A stretch of 64,000 bases of DNA from Fragilariopsis cylindrus CCMP1102. Its lineage: Eukaryota; Bacillariophyta; Bacillariophyceae; Bacillariales; Bacillariaceae. The stretch lies in the NCBI GenBank assembly GCA_900095095.1, contig FMBT01000365.1, positions 62,001-126,000 of the forward strand, written 5' to 3'. The position numbers and the translations under genes are program-made. This document shows, one piece after another, positions 59,566 to 64,000 of this stretch. Below the pieces are notes generated by a model. The model saw only the letters and a list, made by a program, of their open reading frames with translations, ran no database searches and was not told the DNA's origin. Positions within the stretch are counted from its first letter, which is position 1, and each line of letters opens with the position of its first letter.

Positions 59566-60148
59566 TCTTATGCAGAAGAATGATCTACAAAGTTATATGA
59601 TATAACATGATGTGATTGATATCTGGTTAGGTTACTTAAGAGCAAGTTACTATGATACACATTAAAAGAACCTTGCTGTTGTGCGCTTAGCTGTGCCATT
59701 GTGGACAAAAAGAAAAAGAAATTCAACAAAAAAAAATATTATGCTGTTCGGGGGAGTTCAAAATCGATTGCTTGTTGGTATCAAAAGGGGGTTGTGATAA
59801 ATAATCAGACCCGCCACATTCACATGACACGTATTAATTGTCATAGGAGATTCAGATAAAATTCAATGACATCACCATGTCAGAAAATACCGATTATCGT
59901 ACAAAAACGTGTAAGTTCTTAAATCGAATGAAGAATGAATCAATCATGATGTTCGAATCAGCCATCTCTGATTGTTTTGGTGTCAAAGACTCGGAGTTTT
60001 GGTATCATTTCGGTACTTCCATCTGGAGGTAATCTACTTCTGGCGTCACTGTCACTACGATGTAATGAGGAGTCATCACTATGGAAGATATTGATTGTTT
60101 GTTTTCTTTTTCAATCGGAAAAAAGAAAAAAATGACATCGAGAAAAAA
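59566..60148. other. Divergent intergenic region
   Basis: AT-rich upstream DNA. A short duplication of GAAAAAAATGACATC occurs at 60125-60160, overlapping the next gene's start. Nothing else recognised. Confidence 0.4.
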
Positions 60149-60845
60149 ATGACATCATCAGTATCAGAGGATGATATGAGTATCAGCGGAGTTTTCTTGT
60201 GTATTTATTAAGTATGGCAGCAAAATTTCAAAAGAAGAGGCTTCACATGATACTCATAAAAAAGTTATAGAACGTGAAGAAAGTTCCTCAACCTATGTAG
60301 TGATGGACTGTCAATCAATAAGTACAACGTCAAGAAGTACAGGTAGTCACGATGATGAGTTATTCTCCTCATGTTGTATGACGCCTTTGTCGGATCCCTT
60401 CGTTGAGAAGATTACACTATCATTTTTTCGTTGTTCTAATTCTCCACCTCCACCTCCACAAAGAAGATGTGGTATATTAGAATTATCAAGTCAATTCAAC
60501 AACCACACTATTCCATCCAAGAGAATCCTACTGCTATCTGATGATATCATGTTACCAGATTTGAGCTGTTGCTCGAGTAGGAGGAGGAAGAGGAAAAGAT
60601 GAGTCTGACTCTGAACGAATCAAGTGCGTTTAGTAGTCCTCAGCAGCAGAATCTTGATGATGATGATATCCTAATGACATATCCACCGCCGTTGATCAAG
60701 CTGAAACCCAAACTAGGGAGGTATGATTTGTATGAGAGAAGCTGAAAATTCGTCATTACTTGCCCAGGCCTGCAACAATCTTTTTCGGCTCTCGCTATCA
60801 CCATATCGTCCCCAGCAGTATCTATCTGTGAGCGGCGCCATTTGA
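60149..60845 (+). CDS. Hypothetical Ser/Pro-rich protein, frame broken
   Basis: No family recognised. Coding character is judged from composition: MTSSVSEDDMSISG from ATG 60149, then KYGSKISKEEASHDTHKKVIEREES, then the longest piece (from 60303) with SFFRCSNSPPPPPQRRCG and ILLLSDDIMLPDLSCC, an acidic stretch (EEEEEKMSLTLNESS), PPPLIKLKPKLGRYDLYER, and finally ENSSLLAQACNNLFRLSLSP to a stop at 60843-60845. These pieces lie in different frames, with changes near 60190, 60575 and 60740. The short, Ser-rich, basic-proline layout could be a regulator. Introns, missing bases or decay could each explain the breaks; I cannot decide. Confidence 0.35.
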
Positions 60846-61260
60846 AATACATTGCTATATAATATGACCTAATGCTAATAGTTTCGATGAATGAGAATGA
60901 ATCCCATACGGATCATCTTTCTTTTGTTTTCTATCGCACTCTTTGGATGATACATTAGTGATAATAGCGAACGGATTCTTTCATGATTCTACGCTACATA
61001 CAATTTCACGTTTGGCTACTAGCTAGCTACTTACTGAAAATCAAACACTTCATATTATAGTCTTTAGCTAAAGTAACAACAACAACAACAACAAACATTC
61101 TAAAGCAGAATTCAGTTTTGTAGCTCTTTGTCTACTGATGCTGATCCTGAGACACTTACCGGTATGTCTCTACTAGTAGACCATTACAGAATCCAATATA
61201 AATATATATAAATCAAATATTAATAATAATGTGTCTATCTCAATCAACTTGACATTTCCT
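60846..61260. other. Convergent intergenic region
   Basis: Contains a CAA array at 61073-61095. Nothing else recognised. Confidence 0.4.
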
Positions 61261-63223
61261 TTAATAGAGCCGCATATCCTGCTGTACTCCCTTACTCTTT
61301 GACTTTGCCTCGATATCCTTTTTCTTATAATTGAACGTCTTTTTAACAGCATCTTTAACACTTGGAACTTTACAGAGTGCTGCCGCAACAAATGCACCTC
61401 GATTAGACCCGACAATTTCCGGTAGTCGTTTTCCTAGTCGGTCTACTAATAACTTCGAAACAAATGGCTTGGTACTTTCTTCATCGCATACAATTAAATT
61501 TTTAATTGATCTGTGTCCAATCGGACTCTCGAAAACAGAATACAGAATTTCATCTTCTTTCGTTCCTTCTTTTTCCCTGCATTAGCGTTGGTAGCATCAT
61601 CCAACGATGCTACGCACACATCTACTATAGCCTCTGCAAGCTTTTCGGAAGGAGCAGATGCGTATACTTCTTTCAAAACACGAGCACCAGGGAGTGAATT
61701 GAGCAACTCTCGAACATTTTCAGTACATGCTTCTATTAATGGATCTTTGATATGCTTCAATAATTCATTGCGCCGAGTTTCTGGATCCTTTTTTGACGTC
61801 GGAACTTCGCTTCCATTCTCCTTTATTGTAGCGATAGGCTCTAGAATAGAACGTTCGTACGGGTCAAAATATTTTAATCGAGTTTCCACATCCTTCACCA
61901 ACAGCATAAGAAATAGTTTAGAACCGGTATCACTCAATGCAACGTCAAGAATTGCATTATTCATAGTACTTTCAGCGTCGTTCTCTTTCGTTGGTTTCGT
62001 CAAAATCTCATTCAGTACACTCTTTTGAATTGAGACGGTATCATCTGTAACTTGGATCAATCTTAGTAGGGCAAGGTATGCGTCTCGATGTTGGAGTGAT
62101 GAAGTAGTGTATCCCTTAAGACTCTTGCATATTCGTTTACGATCCTTGGGAGTTCCATAGCTGGCGCAGGCAGCAACAACACGAGTACCCACTCGTGTGG
62201 ATAATAAATGAATTGAATGATCTGCTATGGTTGATGATATCATTCGAATCTCACTAGGATCGACGACGTCAACATATTCCGCGAAAAGTTGTTGGAAGTA
62301 TGTGTATCCATAAAAACTTTTTGCCATACCTTTATTGAGAATCGCCTGGACGAAATCAATGGCCGACTTTTTTTGTGTTTCTGTTGTTGCAGTCTCAATA
62401 TTAGACTTAAGAGTTGGAACACCCGACAAATCCTTTACAAAAAGACTGAAATGAGGACCGTAAAATTCTTGTTTCAATGGAGCTGTTTGTTTTGGTGGTA
62501 GATTCAAAAAAAGAGATTCTAAGACACGAGCTCCAACTCCATGAACTGCAAGTTTGGGCATTTCTCCCTTGAAAGACTTTTAGTAATAATATAACGATGG
62601 AAGAAAAATTAGAATGTGTATAGTGAGCAAAATACCCAATATGTGTAATGAAATAAACTGAAATAGAAAGGCCATCCCAAAGCAATAAATACAACAAGTA
62701 AAAAGTGACGTACTTTGACAATCATTTTGATGCTTGCATCATCTCGGGCACAATATTTGATAAGTTTAAGACAGCAAAAATGAGCATATTGAATCTTTGC
62801 CATCTCAGCTAGACTACCCTCTGATTTGCAAATTTCTGTTAAAATTTCTTTTCTTTGTTTATCATTTCCGAATTGGATAGCTGCCTGAACGACTCGACTT
62901 GCGTCGTGTTGGAGTGCAATCTCCTTCACCTTTCCATGGATAAGTGTCATAACTTTATCCATAAGGTCCTCGGTATCTTTCTTTGTGTTTGTCTTGAGCC
63001 TTAGTTTGTTCCACAATGTCTTTGCTTCTGCAACAGAATCGGCATGTTTACGTGTGGATTGACGATCTTTTCTAACCTGTCGTTTTAGCGCACTACTAGA
63101 TAACCCCTCTTTGTTCTCGTCGATACTCTTTTGCTTCTTTTTGAAGTTTTTGTCATATGGTTGTTTGTCACCACCACTACTTGGCGACTTTCGCTTGACG
63201 CTTTCTTTTTCTTTAGCAGCCAT
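61261..63223 (-). CDS. PUM3: Pumilio homologue PUM3/Puf6-type RNA-binding protein, one frame break
   Basis: Nucleolar Puf-A/Puf6 family protein acting in ribosome biogenesis. Exons are complement(61261-62576, 62714-63223) with a 137-bp intron (donor GTACGT, acceptor AAAAG) joining MIVK to SFKGEMPKLAVHG. The N-terminus is Lys-rich (KRKSPSSGGDK). PUF-like repeats include IALQHDASRVVQAAIQFG and YAHFCCLKLIKYC, and the C-terminal CPL-like domain carries DHSIHLLSTRVGTRVVAACASYG, LPGARVLKEVYA and GSNRGAFVAAAL. The frame changes near 61553: one missing A in AAGAAGATG would continue KKDEILYSVFESPIGHRSIKNL to the stop at 61261. About 608 aa in total. Start ATG 63223. Confidence 0.82.
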
Positions 63224-63757
63224 GATGATGTGTTACTCTGTTCTACTTTGTACTGTAATTATTTTAGTCAGGCTAGAGTATGATCGTATTGTATTCAAGG
63301 TAGATACGGTAGTATTACAGAATGAATCGAATCGATTATTCGATCATGCGATAACATGAAAATATGAATTCGAACTCTTTCTTCTTAACATTTTTGTAAT
63401 TGCTTCACAAGAAATGACTGGCCAAAAAATGGAGGTCCGTCCGCCCAGCGACCGAGTTCAAAAGGGGTTCCCCCTTATTTGCAAAAGGAAAAATGTGAAA
63501 CGCGAACGCTATCATGATGTGTGATTGGCTAATACCGTATGGCACAAAATTACGCGTATCTTTCTAGAGCGATTTCGAATTCTTTTTGACATCATGGCCA
63601 TCGATGATAATGACATAAGACCAGCCAACTCCATCAGAAACTAGCAGCCTCACTGTGATGGTCACAACACCGAACTTTGTTGGCGTGTGCGAAGGGTCTC
63701 CAACGATACGCAAAGGAATCGAAAGAAGAATCCAGTTACCAGTAGAGACGATTCTAG
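63224..63757. other. Intergenic region
   Basis: Upstream of PUM3 and downstream of the partial edge gene. A GC-richer patch (63425-63475) contains no recognised gene. Confidence 0.4.
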
Positions 63758-64000
63758 CTAGATGATATACATATGCATATTCATGAAAAATAATAGTCCT
63801 AAATATATATATATATATATATATACATGCTTTAGAGAACTACATCTATCATCTTTTATGAAGAAAATTAAAGTACTATTATTAAGTAAGCTACTAAAAT
63901 ATTTTGTTCCAAAGACGTCTTGATCGTGCTGTCTCTTACGAGCACCTCTTGTAGTGATTTCCACGGAACCATCGTCATTAATGTTTGGTCGATCCAAGCG
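63758..64000 (-). CDS. Partial gene at right edge, C-terminal part
   Basis: The minus-strand frame entering from the right edge reads LDRPNINDDGSVEITTRGARKRQHDQDVFGTKYF, which looks coding. After about 63892 the frame continues but becomes hydrophobic and includes a translated TA microsatellite (63806-63824), so the true end or an intron donor probably lies near 63890; the stop at 63758 is only the ORF end. No family can be assigned from 35 residues. Confidence 0.35.
   Translation of the reverse strand, partial: RLDRPNINDDGSVEITTRGARKRQHDQDVFGTKYFSSLLNNSTLIFFIKDDRCSSLKHVYIYIYIYLGLLFFMNMHMYII

Overview
The window is nuclear DNA from a eukaryotic alga, most likely a diatom (stramenopile). The reasons are: short GT-AG introns of about 137-290 bp; several proteins with a signal peptide followed by a phenylalanine-containing transit motif of the diatom plastid type (ATAFSP in the YebC protein, AESFSP in the DUF2358 protein, a similar site in gyrase B); plastid-directed bacterial-type genes (gyrB, yebC) beside cytosolic eukaryotic genes (CCT7, CDC73, eIF2B beta, eS24, PUM3); and very abundant CAA/AAC/GAT microsatellites that are translated into poly-Gln, poly-Asn and poly-Asp tracts. 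Species cannot be named from the sequence alone.

Layout. 1-12.5 kb: a partial Gln/Ser-rich protein (-), a Ser-rich orphan (+), a TMEM163-like cation-efflux protein (-), alanine racemase with huge low-complexity insertions (+), eIF2B beta (-) and an FkbM-type methyltransferase (+). 12.5-14.8 kb: gene-poor DNA with a TA-flanked MITE. 14.8-25.8 kb: a small orphan with LRR-like hydrophobic spacing, a zinc-ribbon/armadillo-repeat protein, gyrB, sphingolipid delta-4 desaturase and a membrane orphan. 25.9-30 kb: a second, related MITE just upstream of an MTHFR-like TIM-barrel gene, then a UBLCP1-type phosphatase. 30.4-31.9 kb: a decayed PIF/Harbinger DNA transposon with a SANT-like accessory ORF facing its transposase. 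32.5-37.8 kb: a putative plastid orphan, a short-chain dehydrogenase remnant, a secreted repeat protein and a 2.2 kb repeat-rich spacer. 37.8-64 kb: denser housekeeping DNA with ArfGAP, SGNH-like protein, ribosomal protein eS24, biotin synthase, YebC, tandem RNase H, CCT7, CDC73, DUF2358, GST, GT60-like glycosyltransferase, SET protein, an orphan, PUM3 and a partial gene at the right edge.

Many neighbours are divergent pairs sharing short upstream regions (eIF2B beta/FkbM, gyrB/desaturase, YebC/RNase H, CCT7/CDC73, DUF2358/GST). There is no operon-like functional cluster. The genes are general housekeeping: translation (eIF2B, eS24), folding (CCT7), transcription elongation (CDC73), organelle DNA and expression (gyrB, YebC) and biotin synthesis.

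A feature of the data itself matters for every gene call. At least nine conserved or clearly coding genes are broken by shifts that are all explained by single missing bases, mostly in short homopolymers, while other 2-3 kb genes are intact. This looks like uncorrected sequencing deletions rather than pseudogenes, and I have annotated across such breaks. I found no CRISPR array, rRNA, convincing tRNA, retroelement or virus-like element, and no convincing new multi-gene system. The most unusual items are the MITE pair, the Harbinger remnant with its partner ORF, the expanded alanine racemase and the UBLCP1 active-site variant.
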